NCBI GenBank assembly: GCA_024760905.1
Contig: CM045737.1
Span: forward strand, 11,267,726-11,331,725
Source of the DNA: Plotosus lineatus
Lineage: Eukaryota; Chordata; Actinopteri; Siluriformes; Plotosidae
Direction: 5' to 3'
Length of the DNA stretch: 64,000 bases
In this document: positions 10,354-24,323 of the stretch, piece after piece
Layout: every line of letters begins with the position of its first letter
How positions within the stretch are numbered: position 1 is the stretch's first letter
The notes under the pieces: model-generated
The model's database searches: none
What the model was told of the DNA's origin: nothing
What the model saw: only the letters and a program-made list of their open reading frames with translations
Position numbers and translations under genes: made by a program

Positions 10354-12613
10354 ATTAGTAGTAGTTTTATTTCAGTGACGTGTGATCACCCATTGTACAA
10401 AGCTGTACTGCTCACCACTCGCTGTGAATTCTAGACTGCTGTGGATATTGGTGTCATAGTGCAGGTTGTTTCAGTACTTTTTGGCGAGATGAAACAACTA
10501 CACCGTAACTGTGTGGGATGAACAATATCACATGAAGCTTTCGAAAAATCATCTGTCCACATGATTGGCTTATAACCAACTCCTCATCCTTCTTACAAAG
10601 TCACTCCAATTGTAATCATTGTTCATTCTTAGGTTTTGTGGTGGTTTGTTTGTTTGTATGTTTATTTATTTGTTTAATTGTGGTGTTGCTTCCAGTTCCT
10701 CTTTGGTGTTTCCCTCATGTTCTGGCATTTCCATGGTTTTCTATGTGAACACTTTGGTGAGACATAATTTAAATAAAAGGTGGCCAATTGTAAAAATCAA
10801 TAATAGTATGGTGCATTTTGCCACATTTTAGGCGGCGGTTATTTTCGTGCGTTGAGGGTCTCACTTTTCAGTTCAGGTTAGATTAATCACAGCAAGTGTC
10901 AAAGCATCACAGACAACACATGACTTCTAAAAATGGAGCTCTCAAGCTTTTCATGCTTAGCATGCCACAAGCTCTGAACAGGAACATACCCTCCATCTCC
11001 TGGCTTTAGTTATTAAGACATTACTTCCATCTGAATACACAAAATGCTCCGTGGTCTCGGAGTCTACGCAGAAAACCCCTCCTATAGGCTGCAGTGCTGA
11101 CAGAATGTCAACATTGTTGCCTGCGTGTGCAGATTGGAGGCTGGATTTCAAGCTGAAGTTCTCGATTTGCTCTTTGTGTATTGGTTGACCGGAAGCCCCA
11201 GCTGTTCTCTACACAAACATGTTGTTGTGAGTGACCTGGTGTAGGAGTAGCTTTGCTGTCCTCAGATCATGTATAGACATGCTACATGGAGATTGCATGG
11301 AACAGTATGTTCATACACTTTAAAAAAAAACCCAGCGCTATCAACGTGTTGCAAATCCATGCGATTTGCATAAATACGTATGATGTAGTTTTGTATTAAT
11401 AAACACATTCAAGTGGTTCTGGAACGGCTTCAGATCTTTTTGTAGCACTCATCTGCTGCACCAAAAAAAATCTCTGACTGCTGCTTATCCAAGTCAACAA
11501 GATGCATAAGAAGTTTTTAATTTATAAATGAGAGATTTTTGCAGCTCCAGCTCACTTTTGGTTTCAGGTCATGGCTAATGCAGCTGTGTGCTGATGCAGT
11601 GTTATGCATTTTAAGCGAGTGTCTGTGAAATCATGCTTGGAATCAGTGCTGTTCAAATTTTTTTTTTCCTTGGCCTTATACCCCTCCTCAGCCATCTCTC
11701 GCCTCATGCACACTTTTCAGCACATTACTCACTAAATTAAATGGCTAGTGGAGTACACTGGGGCATGATCTCCGAATTGAAAGATTTTTGATGAGCGTGT
11801 GGGAGTTGTGGGATTGAATCGTGATGATGTTGAAGGAACTTCAAGGATTTGTGGCGATTGCACTGATTTTTGACTGTCCAAACATTTTTCTGCAATTACA
11901 ATGTTTTACAATTTTCCACCAGTCTCAATAGAACATGGCAGTTGTAGTAAAGCACAGTTGAGCTTAGCAGACCTTAACAGAGTGGAACATAACATAACTT
12001 GATGCATTATGGATCTTGATGAACTTCACGATCATGATTCCGTCACGTTTCATCTCTTGGTTGCGTCCAGCCTCCTTTTGATAATCCAATCATGCTCCAA
12101 GCGTGCTCATAAATTGTGGTACTGTTGGCTTTTTTGAATTTGAGATCAGACATCGTGTCCCAGTGTAAACCCAGGGTTAGTCTCAGAACTGGAAATAAGG
12201 TTATCCATTCTAATTTTTCTTTATTGATTTGATTTTTATTAAAAATGATGACAAAAAACCCCGGTGTTATTTATGCATATATAGGTTTTTTTTTTTGGTT
12301 TTTATTTTATTTTTTTCCAAATCGTTCTGTATCAGAACTCAGGAGTCTAGGCTCATGATAACTTTCAAATTCTGACTTGGAGCATTAAGAATGCACTTCA
12401 CGCGAAAGAAGAGCTCATAGATCGGCTGTATAATTAAATCTAACTCGAGTTAAACAGTGAATTTAATGCTTCAGTCTGGAAGGTTGTGTGTGTGTGGACA
12501 TGAGAGCTATAACTTAAACAGGAAAAAAAATGCTTTCCATCGACTCAATTTATAAAAAAAAAAGTAAATATTTTTGAAGGTGTTGACCTGATTACTGTCA
12601 CTGTGTGTTGCAG
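10354..12613. other. No recognised feature
   Basis: About 2.2 kb of AT-rich DNA upstream of the first recognised exon. I looked here for a signal-peptide exon ending in phase 2 before a GT donor and did not find a convincing one. Confidence 0.45.
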
Positions 12614-12722
12614 GTTTTCCAGTTGTCATGTCCAATGTTCAGAGCAGCCGTCTTCAGGCCCAGAACCCGCTGCACAGGACGGTAGCACGCACACGACACA
12701 GGACAAAGGGGCTAACAACAAG
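12614..12722 (+). CDS. suco: SUCO exon 1 of window (luminal N-terminal region)
   Basis: Acceptor gtgttgcag precedes 12614 and donor gtaaga follows 12722. The first base completes a codon begun in an unseen upstream exon; then come 36 codons starting [14 protein letters not shown] and ending in phase 0. The cysteines near the start match the stretch that follows the signal peptide in SUCO. Conservation is weak here, so the call rests on position, phase match with the next exon and clean splice sites. Further symmetric exons could be missed between this one and 17113. Confidence 0.8.
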
Positions 12723-15700
12723 GTAAGAAATTCAACCGAGCGGGGGAGGGGGTCCCTCAGAACTAGGATCATAAAATTATTGTTCGTGGTGGTGGTAATA
12801 GTAGGACTACTATTATAGTTTTTAATATAAATATGTAGTTTGGGGAATTCACATGGACTGGGAGGATTCCTCAACTCGACAATTTATGAAACTGTTAATT
12901 CCCAGCCCGTAGTAGAGTCTCCCACATCACTCGACTCTTACTGATGTGTTGGAGCATCAGTTCATGGCCTGTGGTCATGTGGCTTATTTGTAAAGTTAAG
13001 TAAACCTATTGTCTGCACTTTGTTCAAGGAGGTAAAAAGAATGAAAACCAGAAAAACTAAACACAGGCCAACAAAGCACAATTTATTCTCTTTAGATTTA
13101 AAGGATGTGCTCTTGTGCCTTGGGGTTTTTTGGAGTGTTTTCAGAAGCCTTGTGCTGTTCCAGCTCTTGAGAGGGTGACGTGTACTCTTGGGAGAGATGT
13201 TTGCAGATGTATTAAAGCTAGGATGAAGACGTCAGTGTTATGTGCTTTGTGTTCCGAGAGGATTTTCTTCTCAACTCGGTTGTACTGAAAGTTTGCATTA
13301 CCATCGCCTTCCTATTCGATGGAACATATCTGGCTGTTGTCTTCTGATCTCACTCCAGGTGTTTGAGACCGTTAGTGGATGAGAGAATGTTTTTTGCTTT
13401 ACGCACCATTCTGTAAATCATTTGATTATTTTTACTTTTTTTGTTTGTTTGTTTGTTTTTGTTTTAATCTGCTGCGGGTGTGGTTTCTGATTGAAACAAG
13501 CCCATAGCATTACACTTGCAGAAGACTGGAAATCTGACAAATTTTGAGGGAAACCTCTGCCAAGCTGAAAAAAATGAAGTGCACAGCAACCCTGCAGAGC
13601 TTTTTGTAATGGTCAAGATGCAAGTTGTTCTATCTTACAATGTTAGTCATTAAAAAAAACATTCCTTGGTCATGGAGAAGTCTTGTTGTTCAAAGCCTCA
13701 CCTCCAGTACGTTTTCAATGAAGCACAATTTATTCTGCCAGCAGACATACAGACCTCATCAAAACAACCTAGATGGAGGGAAAATTTATCTCCATGAAGC
13801 AGTTTGTTTTTGTGAGGTTTGTATATTTCTATTTGCAGAAACATTTAAATTTGTACTGGCTCATGAATTTTCCAACAATTTTGTTTGTTTCTGTTCTGTC
13901 TCTCCCCCCCCCCCAATAAAATAAGGTAGCCTTATAGAAATCATCCTGACCTTAAATCCACATGGACAGTCCTGGGCAAAAAAAATAAAGGCATTTTAGT
14001 TGTGTTGATAAATTTTGAGGCGTTATAAATTAGCTGGTGTTCAAACAAGCCATCACCATTCTAATCAGTGTAATCAGATTTTATTTTTTACACTTGCAGC
14101 TTATCCAGAGAAACTTATGTTTTAAATTCACGATCAGTGAATATATGCTTATACTGGCTTGTTAGAACATAGACTAAGTATACGGTCGGTCGGTCGGTGC
14201 TTAATTTAAGTACTGCTGATAAACGTAAGTTAGCAGTTGTTTGAAGATACCCAGTGACTCGGAAGTCCAGAGGAAGTTCATTCCACCACCTTGGAGCCAG
14301 AAGAGAGAAGAGTTTAGATGCGTTTTCCCCTTGGTAGAGGGAGGGATCAGTCTTGCATTGCTAGAGGATCTGAGAGAATATGATGTAGCACGAGGTGTGA
14401 TAAGTGCTTTGAGGTAGGAAGGTGCATGGTCATGTTTGGCTTTTTGGGCAAGAATTAGTGTTTTAAATCGAATGTGAGCTGCTACAGGAAGCCAGTGGAG
14501 AGATTACAGCAGTGGTGTGATGTGAGGAAATTTGGGAAGGTTGAAAAAAAAGCTGTGTAGCTGCATTATGGATCATTTGTAGAGGTTGAATAGCACTCAA
14601 AGGTAGGCCTGCCAGGTGTGAGTTGCAGTAATCTAGTCTTGAGAGTACAATAGACTGAAAAGAGAGAACAATTTGAATGTCATCTGCATAGCAGTGGTAT
14701 GAAAACCCATCTGAGGATATGACCTCACCAAGGAACTTTATTCAAAGAGAGAACAGAAGTGGACCAAGACCTGAGCCCTGGGGAACACTATTGGAAATTC
14801 AGCCTGGTGAGGATGTGGCTCCCCTTCATGTAACCTCATGAGTGACCTTCTGGGTAGGAAGCACACCACAAACTCCTAGACGCCAAGGAGAGTCTTGTGG
14901 TTGACCGTCAAATGCTGCTGAAAGGTCGAGCAGGATGAAGACTGATATTTGGTCTGATCTTGCAGCATGTAGCAGTCTCTGTGGAATGTGCTGATTTTGA
15001 AGCCAGATTGATTAGGGTTCAGAAGGTTATTCTGCTGGGCAGTGGTGGTCTGGTGGTAAAGGGCACTGGCTCACTGATCCCAAGGTTTGAGTCCCACTCT
15101 CCACAAGGTTGTCACTTTAAAAGTCAGCGTGTTTCTGGTCATTGCTAAAGGGTTGTGTCCGGAAGGGCATCCGACGTAAAAAACTATGCCAACTCAAACA
15201 TGTGAATCAGATGATTCGCTGTGGCGACCTCTGAGAAAGGGGAAAAAGCCGAAAGGAAAAGGAGATTATTCTGCAAAAGATAGAAAGACATTTGTTTACA
15301 AATGGTGTGTTCAAAAATTTTAGAATGGAAAGAAACAAGTGATACCAGCCTGCAGTTGCTGGTGTCCAATGGATCCAAAGAGGGTTTCTTTAAGATGGGT
15401 AAAATCCTGGTTCCTTTGAATGCTGTTAGTACCTGTCTAGATGATATGGAGTTATTGATATGATAGTGGACGTAAATGGAAGAAGGTCTTGAGAGATATT
15501 CTAGAGTATTTTGGAATGAATTAGATCCAGTGAGCAGGTGGTAGGATTGCATGATGAAATGACTTATTGGATTTCTTCATTTGAAACTGTGCAAGAGAAG
15601 GGGAAGTAGAATCTATGTTGTGTGGTGTAGGAGTTGGGGTTCGAGTAAATGTCTCACAGATTTGTTTAATCTTCGCATCAAAGAAGGCAGCAAAGTCTTC

Positions 15701-18700
15701 AGCAGTCAGGGAGGCTGGGGCAGGTGGAGCACATGGATTGAGTAAGGATGAAAAGGCATTATGAAGTTTGCATGAGTCTAGTGTAGCAGTGTGCAACTTT
15801 TGCTTGTAGAATGCTATCTTAGCAGGAATCATATCAGATGAAAATGTGGACAGGATGGTAGGAAGCGAGATCTGATTCAAGTTGAGTTTTCTTCCACTTT
15901 CTCAGCTGCTGTAAGTTGTCTATGATTACTTCGAAGTACCTCCTGAGAGCCAAGAAGTGGAACAAGAAGTCTTGGCTTTCGTAGATAAAGGGGAGAGGAG
16001 ATCCATAGAAGCCTAGCATGAGGATAGGAAAGTGTTAATACAGAATCAAGTGACGTGGAGGAAAAGGAGATTGGGTTAGGAAGATAAGATAAAGTACAAG
16101 AAGCAACAGATGAAGGAGATACAGTGTGGGGGAAGAGAACTGTGAGCTAGTGCTGGAGAGGATAAGTAAGTTGATAGTAAAGGAACCCAAGTGGTGGTCA
16201 GAGATACTTAGTGGAGTGGCATGAATGCCTGAGACTGGTGAGAGATGATTGAAAACAAGATCCAGGAGATTTCCTTCTTTGTTTGTTGGTGAGCACTTGT
16301 TGAAAGTAAAGAAGAGGGAGAAGGCAAGAGGACTGGAGCCTGTCAGAGGGGAGATTTAAAGTCTCCAAAAAGAGTGAGAAGGGTTAGGAGCACAAAGAGA
16401 GAAAAACGTAGGTGCTTTGCTGGAGAACTGCTGATACATAGTGTAGACCAGGGGCCACCAACCTTTTTGAAACTGAGAGCTACTTCTTGGGTACCAATTA
16501 ATGCGAAGGGATACCAGGTCGATACACACCGCTGGAATTACAAATTTGCTCAATTTACCTTTAATTATATGTTATTATTAATAATGAATGATATTCATCT
16601 ATGTGAAGATATTGATTTGATTTAAAAAAATATTTTTAAAAATTAGATGCAGCTTAAAGGAGAGTGGCACTATGCAGCTGTGGGCCTGTCCTAAAAATAG
16701 CAGTGAACAGGTCCGCGGGCAACTTATATTGTCCTTGCGGGATACCTGGTGCCCACGGGCACCACGTTGGTGATCCTTGGTGTAGACGAACGAACAATGC
16801 GACTCGCACACAAAGACAGGAAGCCCCATGTGTTGGATGCTTTGAAATATAATCTTGACCAATCAGCTTGCTGGATTAACAGCCAATCAGAGAACACAAG
16901 TCAAGCAGGAGAACAGAGCATGTTGTGTAGTGTAGTTGAATGTAGTGCACGTGAATTCTGAAAACTGTAATCTTTAATATTTTTTTAAATTTCCCGATGG
17001 GAAATCCCACGATATTGCGGGGAAGCGAAGTAGGAAATGCAACGTGACGGGGGATTACTGTATTTGTATTTTTCTAATAGTGTGTGTGTTTGTTTATAAA
17101 TCTACTTGCCAGGTTGAGGAGGAATGGGAAACACCGTTATCATACATTGTGGGGTTGGAGACAGAGAATGCTGCAATAGAGGAGCAAGTCATACAAGACG
17201 GAGCAGAACAGAAGTCTGAAAAGGTGCCTAAAAGTCTGAATCGTAAACATTTGTGTTCATAGTAATGTTTGCTTGTGTATTGTTTTTGTTTGGTTGTCGC
17301 AATTGTATGACGTTATCTTGACCATTGAAATCATTAAGCCTCATTCACCAATTGTTCTTATTAAAAAAATTCATATGTAAATTTCACTTATGCAATTTTC
17401 TGCCATTCACTAATTTTTTTTATCTGTGGCAGATGTGTGGGCAAGAATGCGATTTCATGTTTGCTGTATTCTTGGCTTCAAACAGAATGTTCAAAGTGCT
17501 GCTGCAAAATGACTTTCTGATTTTTCTTGCTATTTGTTTTAATTTATGAAAAACTTGAAATATTTACGAATTAGGAATTAGCCTAGTAATGTCGAATATT
17601 TTGAAGTTTTTTTTTTTTTTTTTTTTTTTCCTTTCTTTGACGTAAATAATTATACATTAGATAGTTAATGGGTACTTCTGGAACTTTGGAACTGCTGTGT
17701 AATAAAAATTAGCTTCTTGGATTTGTAGTGAATTTGATGGACCTGTTTGATCAACTGGCGACTCTACATTGTCCTTAGGTGTGATTGGTTGGTTGTCTCT
17801 TTGTTAGCCCTGTGATGTCCTGGCTACCTGTTCAGGGTATACCCCTGCCTGTTGTCTGCCGTCAGCTGGGATTGGCTCCAAGCTCCCTCATGATCCTGAT
17901 GGGGATAAATGGTACTAATAAGACATGGATGGATGGAGGCAGCTAACTTGTTTCTGTTTTGTCCAGGTTGAGGATATCGTGGAGCCAACTGTGGAAGAGC
18001 TTCGCATTGTACCAGAAACACAGCAATCAAAGCAGCAAGCTCAAACACAACCCCAGCAATCCTCAATCCCTTCACCAGCTGCACCTTCACCACATCAAAC
18101 AAAGGAAGAGCTCCCTGAGGTTTCATCCTCTTCAGACCATACTGCTGCTGGTGATGACGCTCTTTCACCTCCTGCTCCTGTTTCTACTGACCCACCCACA
18201 GATTTCCACATAGACCCAAACACTAACCCTGTGGACGTCAGCCACAGGAATGAACCAGAGTCATCTACCTCACACACCTCCCTGGAAAGCCCCTCCAGGT
18301 CAGTACACAGGACAACAGAAGGACAATTGGAGAAAAAATTTACATTTTTGAAAATTCATTTGGTTTAGGAATTGCCTTGATAATTAATTGTTTAATTTGT
18401 TCTTTTTGTTCTTCCATTTTTTTTTTTAAAGCTATAGGCAATTTCCTGTAGGTTATTTGTATACAAAGGTTGCTCTGCAAATAAGTATTCTTTCCCAATT
18501 TTGATTTATGAAATCATGTATCATGGGAACTTTGTCGGATTGTACGCCTTGTTTCAATGTTGAATTTATTGTGTTAACACATGACCCAGATCAGCAATAT
18601 TGTGCGTTGCTGATACGACTGGCTTTCATAATAGCTGCAGCTTTACAGCTTCATTCAAAGCTGTGAATGGATGTCCTTTGTATGGACCAGCCTGGACTTC

Positions 18701-18897
18701 AGGATTAGCGATTCCTGCTCCAACTTGCCATTATAGAGGGCAGAGGCAAAAGTTTACATTCTGACTTTGTGATCAATGAAGACACCTGCGCCAGCTCCAG
18801 GAAAATCAACTGTGTGTAGATCTCCATCAGTTCTCCCCTGAATTGACTAAAGCCATGCTGGATCCTTGATCGATCCCCTGTCCTGACTCCTCTTCCT

Positions 18898-18949
<52 letters not shown>

Positions 18950-19185
18950 CGCTGCGGTAAATGGTTCCCCACTAAACAAATCTACTGCCAGTCAGCTTTA
19001 AAACTGCTCATAACAACCAGTGTGTCTTGATACAGCTGGATAGTGAAGTGACGGAAACTGTTGAAACACACCCCCCCACCCCCACCCATCTGACTTTCTT
19101 TCTTTTTTTTTTCTTCCTGTGTAGATTTTTTTTTTTTTTTTTTAAGAAAATCACAATTGTGTGTATCTTTTTCTTTCGGCTGTTC

Positions 19186-19220
<35 letters not shown>

Positions 19221-22200
19221 TCTTTTCCTTTCGGCTCGCTTTCGGCTTCCCTTCAGGGCTCGCCACAGCGAATCATCTGCCTCCATCTCTCCCTATCCTC
19301 TGCATCTTCTACTCTTACTCCAACGACCTTCATGTCCGCCTTCACCGCATCCATAAATCTTCTCTTTGGTCTTCCTCTGGGCCTTTTGCCTGGTAGTTCC
19401 AACCTCAGCATCCTACTACCAATATACTCACTATCCCTCCTCTGTACATGTCCAAACCATCTCAATCTAGCTTCTCTGACTTTGTCTCCAAAACATCTAA
19501 CATGTGCTGTCCCTCTGATGTACTCATTTCTGATCCTATCCATCCTCGTTACTCCCAAAGAGAACCTCAACATTTTCATCTCTGCTACCTCCAACTCTGC
19601 CTCCTGTCTTTTCCCCAGGGCAACTGTCTCTAAACCATACAACATTGCTGGCCTCATCACCGTCTTGTACACTTTTCCCTTCATTCTTGCCGATACTCTC
19701 CTATCACACCGGACACTTTTCTCCATCCATTCCAACCCGCCTGCACGTGCTTCTTCACCTCTTTTCCACACTCTCCATTGCTCTGGATTGTTGAGCCTAA
19801 GTACTTAATCCTCCACCTTCTTTATCTCTGCCCCCTGTAACCTCAAAGTTCCTCATGGGTCCTTGTCGTTCACACACACATGTATTCTGTCTTACTAAGA
19901 CTAACCTTCAATCCCCTCCTTTCCAGGGCATACCTCCACCTCTCTAGATTTTCCTCCACTTGGTCTCTGCTCTCACTACAGATCACGAGGTCATGTGCAA
20001 ACATCATAGTCCATGTGTGTGTATATTTTTCATACATTTTCTTTTTTTTTTAGCGTTTTGGAGGAATCAGTGGAGAATCAGAATCCAGGAACCAACCTGA
20101 CTGCCTCACTGGATTTGGTTGAGCCGGACCTCGCTGAGCTAGAGCCCACAGTCAATGCCTCACACCCCTCAGAGGACCAGAAAGTGGTAACTACACATAC
20201 CTAACTGTGTGTTTAAGTTGCAACCAGGAGCGTACCCTTCATTACATGAAGATGACAATGGATTTATATTCATTTTCTGTTTTGATCTGCAGTTGCGTGT
20301 TGGAGAGGGGAGTGGGAGCAGTTTCCTCCTTTTAGAAAAACCCCTTGCTTGTAAATGGGCCCCCATTACTTTTATTTTTATGATTGGATATTGATGGCCG
20401 ACTCTTGTTTACAGAGGCTCAAGTTCTTCGTTCTGAACAGATATTTTACAGCCACTAAAGTCTGACTCGAACTTGGCGTAATAATAAATACGAAAGTCGT
20501 GTCTGAAGTGTTCCTTCATTCACAAAAGCCTTATTCTCTCGTCCATTCCCTCCATCCGATCCATTTCGTGTGTGAAAGTGCTGCTGAGAGTGTGGACTCT
20601 TCATACTGTGATATGTTTTGATGGGTTACATTCTATGGAGTGGAAACTCTTGGTGCCCGTCTGTAATGAAATTATGTAAGCTTTTCACTCTCGCTTTCCT
20701 GGGCATCGAGCCTGAGTGCAAATTAATATTCGTGGCTTTGTTTCATCAGACACAGGAGCTCGAGTCCTCAGAAATTTCACAACTCCAGAATCTTCACAAC
20801 TTTGTCAGGATGTAAACTTGTTCTGCCCTTGTTTCTGAACGTTATTTTGTGCTATGGGTAGGTGGCTGAAGCAGAAGGAGGGGCTGATCCCCCTGTTCCT
20901 AGTAAAGAAGACATCCCTACCTTTGATGAATGGAAGAAGAAGGTGATGGAAGTGGAGGAGAAGAAAAGTAAGAGAATATTTAACCAATCCAGCTGCACAT
21001 ATGAACACGAACCCTCTGCTCATGCAGCAGTATGTTAAAGTATTTTATTCAAGTTTTACCTGGATACACTATATGGCCAAAAAGGTTTATGGACAGCCGA
21101 TCATTACACCCATATGTGTTGTAGCATTTCTTGTATTCTGTTGAATTGAATTGAATCCTCACTGGAACTAAGAAGCTCAAACCTGTTCCAGTATGACAAT
21201 AGTCCTGTGCACAAGCGCTCCATGTAGATATCAGAAAGACTTGGGTGTTCCGCACAGAACTTGGATCTCATCCCCAACGAAGACCTTTGGCTTGAACTGG
21301 AATGTAGACTACCACCAAGATCTCCTCACCAAAACCACGAACGGATCTCAGTAATTCTGAAAATTTCAAACTCCCATTTCCGAATGAACACACATCGCCT
21401 CAGCCTGACTCCAAGTCTAGTGGAAAGGAAAGCCTTCTCAGAAGAGTGGAGACTTTTTTGTGGTGATCAGTTGTCCGCAAACTTTTGGCCCTGTAGCGTG
21501 CGTTCATGTCTGAAACGAAGTCTCTCAGTGCATATATGTACTGGAAGGGCTTTAATATTCAGATGTCACAAATGAATGAGAGAAGTGAAGAAAATTAATG
21601 AGTGGATTTTTTTTTTTTTTTTTTAAATGATCAGTTGTCCGCAAACTTTCGGCCCTGTAGCGTGCGTTCATGTCTGAAACAAAGTCTCTCAGTGCATATC
21701 TATGCTGGAAGCGCTTTTAATATTCAGATGTCACAAATGAATGAGAGAAGTGAAGAAAACTAATGAGTGGATTTTTTTTTTTTTCATTATGGGAGATGCA
21801 GCTCCATAATAGCCAATGGGAGGGAGCTGCGTCATCCCTCCTCGCCAACGGGAGGCCAGCAGGGTGGGATGTTGGAAGATAGTCAATGGGAAAGCAGGAA
21901 AGGAGCTCGTGTTTGTTTGAATGGCGCGTTTCGTAAGGAGAACTTGTTTCGTATACAGAGACAAAAAATTTTGGAAAATGTTTTTCGTAACCTGGATTTT
22001 TCATTTGCTGGGACTATCATAAGGTGAGGTACTACTGTAGTTCCTCTAATAAAGTTCTTGGGAACTGTTCAGTCTGGATTGGTATAGGAGTATAACCAGA
22101 GCGATTCACTCTATGATGACTTGGTGATGATGCTGCAGCTGTTGACGTTTTCATTAATGGATTACGTATGTCCTTTTAGAAGGAAGAGTCAATGCAAAGT

Positions 22201-24280
22201 TTTTTCACAATATTACTTGAATCGAAATGTTTCAATGGGAATAATTTTTCTCCCGAAAAGGAAGCCGTGTCAGCTTGACATCTGGGACATTGACTCTTTT
22301 ACACCACAGTTATCAAAATTCCTTGACCGTATATCTTTTGAAATAATGACATTCGGCTCCTGTCATGCAGACAGTGACGTGTATACACTGTGCCACAGGC
22401 CATCAGAGCTGTTTTGACAACTTCTGGTGGTCTAAAATGTTGCAGTCACTCTGCTGCTTTCAGCTTTTCACTGTGACGAGTCTTAAAACGCTTTTAAAAG
22501 AAATCACAAAAAATATTGATTTATTTCTGAACTCTGAAGCTCTTTATTCCTTTTCTTCCCCCTGTCCTCATCTCCCTTAATTTGTGGCCAGAGGTGATAT
22601 TTTGGGAAGTGGAGCATGTAGAGTGCAGAAAAGGAGCTTCTCACACACACACACACACACTCTCTCTGTCTCTCTCTCTCTCTCTTTTTCTCTCAAGTTT
22701 AGAGTTGAACTCACTGAAGCAGGTCCAAATTGACTGTGAAGCATAATTTACATTGGAAGTGGGAGCAGGGTGTAAAGTTTATCTTTCACATTGAAATTAC
22801 GCTTCAGGAAGAATTTAAAGCAGAATGCAACAGAAGATTCAGGTCACAGTGGAACTGTACCAGCGATTGAAATGAGAATTCGGCCTCAATGTAGCACATC
22901 TTAGGGAACGAAAGGAAGTAGAAGGGTAGCAATAACCATTGTGTGTGTGTGTGTGTGTCTCTCCCATCCAGGTGAGGGAGAGCCTGCACATTGTGCTCAG
23001 TGGGTTTCCCCCCCGCCTGTTTCTTTTACGTAGCTAGTTATTGACAAAGAAGTGAACATGTTTATCATGTCTGTTATGATTGATGCTAACTTTCTAGTTA
23101 CAGCAACATTGTGTCCACAAACCTGAACCTGCCAATTCATTACACATACAGTCGGTAAACAACTGGACTGTTGCAAGGAGGACACATGACTCTTGTTTTA
23201 TTTGGTGTATTAGTGTGAATTTCATCATAAAATGTATACATTGGGCTCATTCAGTGCGGCGAGCATTGAACAACCATAGCATATTAGCTCAGGATAGAAG
23301 TTGAGCGTCTTCAGTTCTACACGCCCGAAGACTCCGATCTCAGAGCTGGAGGAGGGTCGACCGGTCATTGACGAGCATGGTGCAAAACATGAACAAACAA
23401 AACAACAAATTAAAACGAATAAAGAAACAATTTGATTCTGAGAACTCCGCGACGTCACCCTCTTGGCAGCGCTATCTTGGAGACGTCACTCCAAGGTCAA
23501 TGTAAAAGGACATGAAGCGTAATAAAGTTTATCCTTTTGGTATCATTTGTTAAACATGCTACAGAACATAAAATCTAATGCACAAACATTCTAAACATTA
23601 ACTGAGATACTGTACTGGAATAATAATTGAAAAAGACTTTAATACTAGTGTTTTATAACAGTATATGCTGTATAATGTTTATATTTTATCATCAATAAAT
23701 ATAACAGTAAAAATTTAAAGGTTTTTCTTAATGATTACTACATTTTACTACATTAATACTGTATTAATGAGTAAGACTGTGCATAGAATGTGTTTAAGAA
23801 GCATATTTTCGTGCATGTATTGCACAGTATTGTACTTCCGGTTGCTCATTCGCGCATGTAATATGATGCATGAGGTTTTACTTCCGGGTACAGAACTTGC
23901 GGATTATCTTCATTCGCGGGAGGGGCCGAAACTGAACCCCCGCGAAAATATCGAGGGCCTACTGTACTGGATTTTTCGTATTCAGGGGTTTTCGTAAGAA
24001 GGGGGCCGTCTGTATTTCTACTCGTGTGTAAAAAAAAAAAAAATCAGCCTGTCTCACTGTGGGTCGTAATACACACAAATGCTTCAGGTGTAAATGTCTC
24101 TATTCATTTTAATGGAATTCTATCTGTCATTTTTTACATGTGTAAGTTTTACACCTTAAATTCATCCCGAAATTTTTTAAAAACTTTTTTCTTTCTTAAA
24201 GCAGCTGAAGTGAGTCATTTAAAAGAATCAATCTTAAATATACTTGAGTTGTGTCTAAGGTAACAAGATGCTTTGTCTGT

Positions 24281-24323
<43 letters not shown>

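Noticed and set aside
14235..16380. Candidate antisense transcript or exon cluster
   Set aside because: Explained by an L2-like LINE plus a nested SINE.
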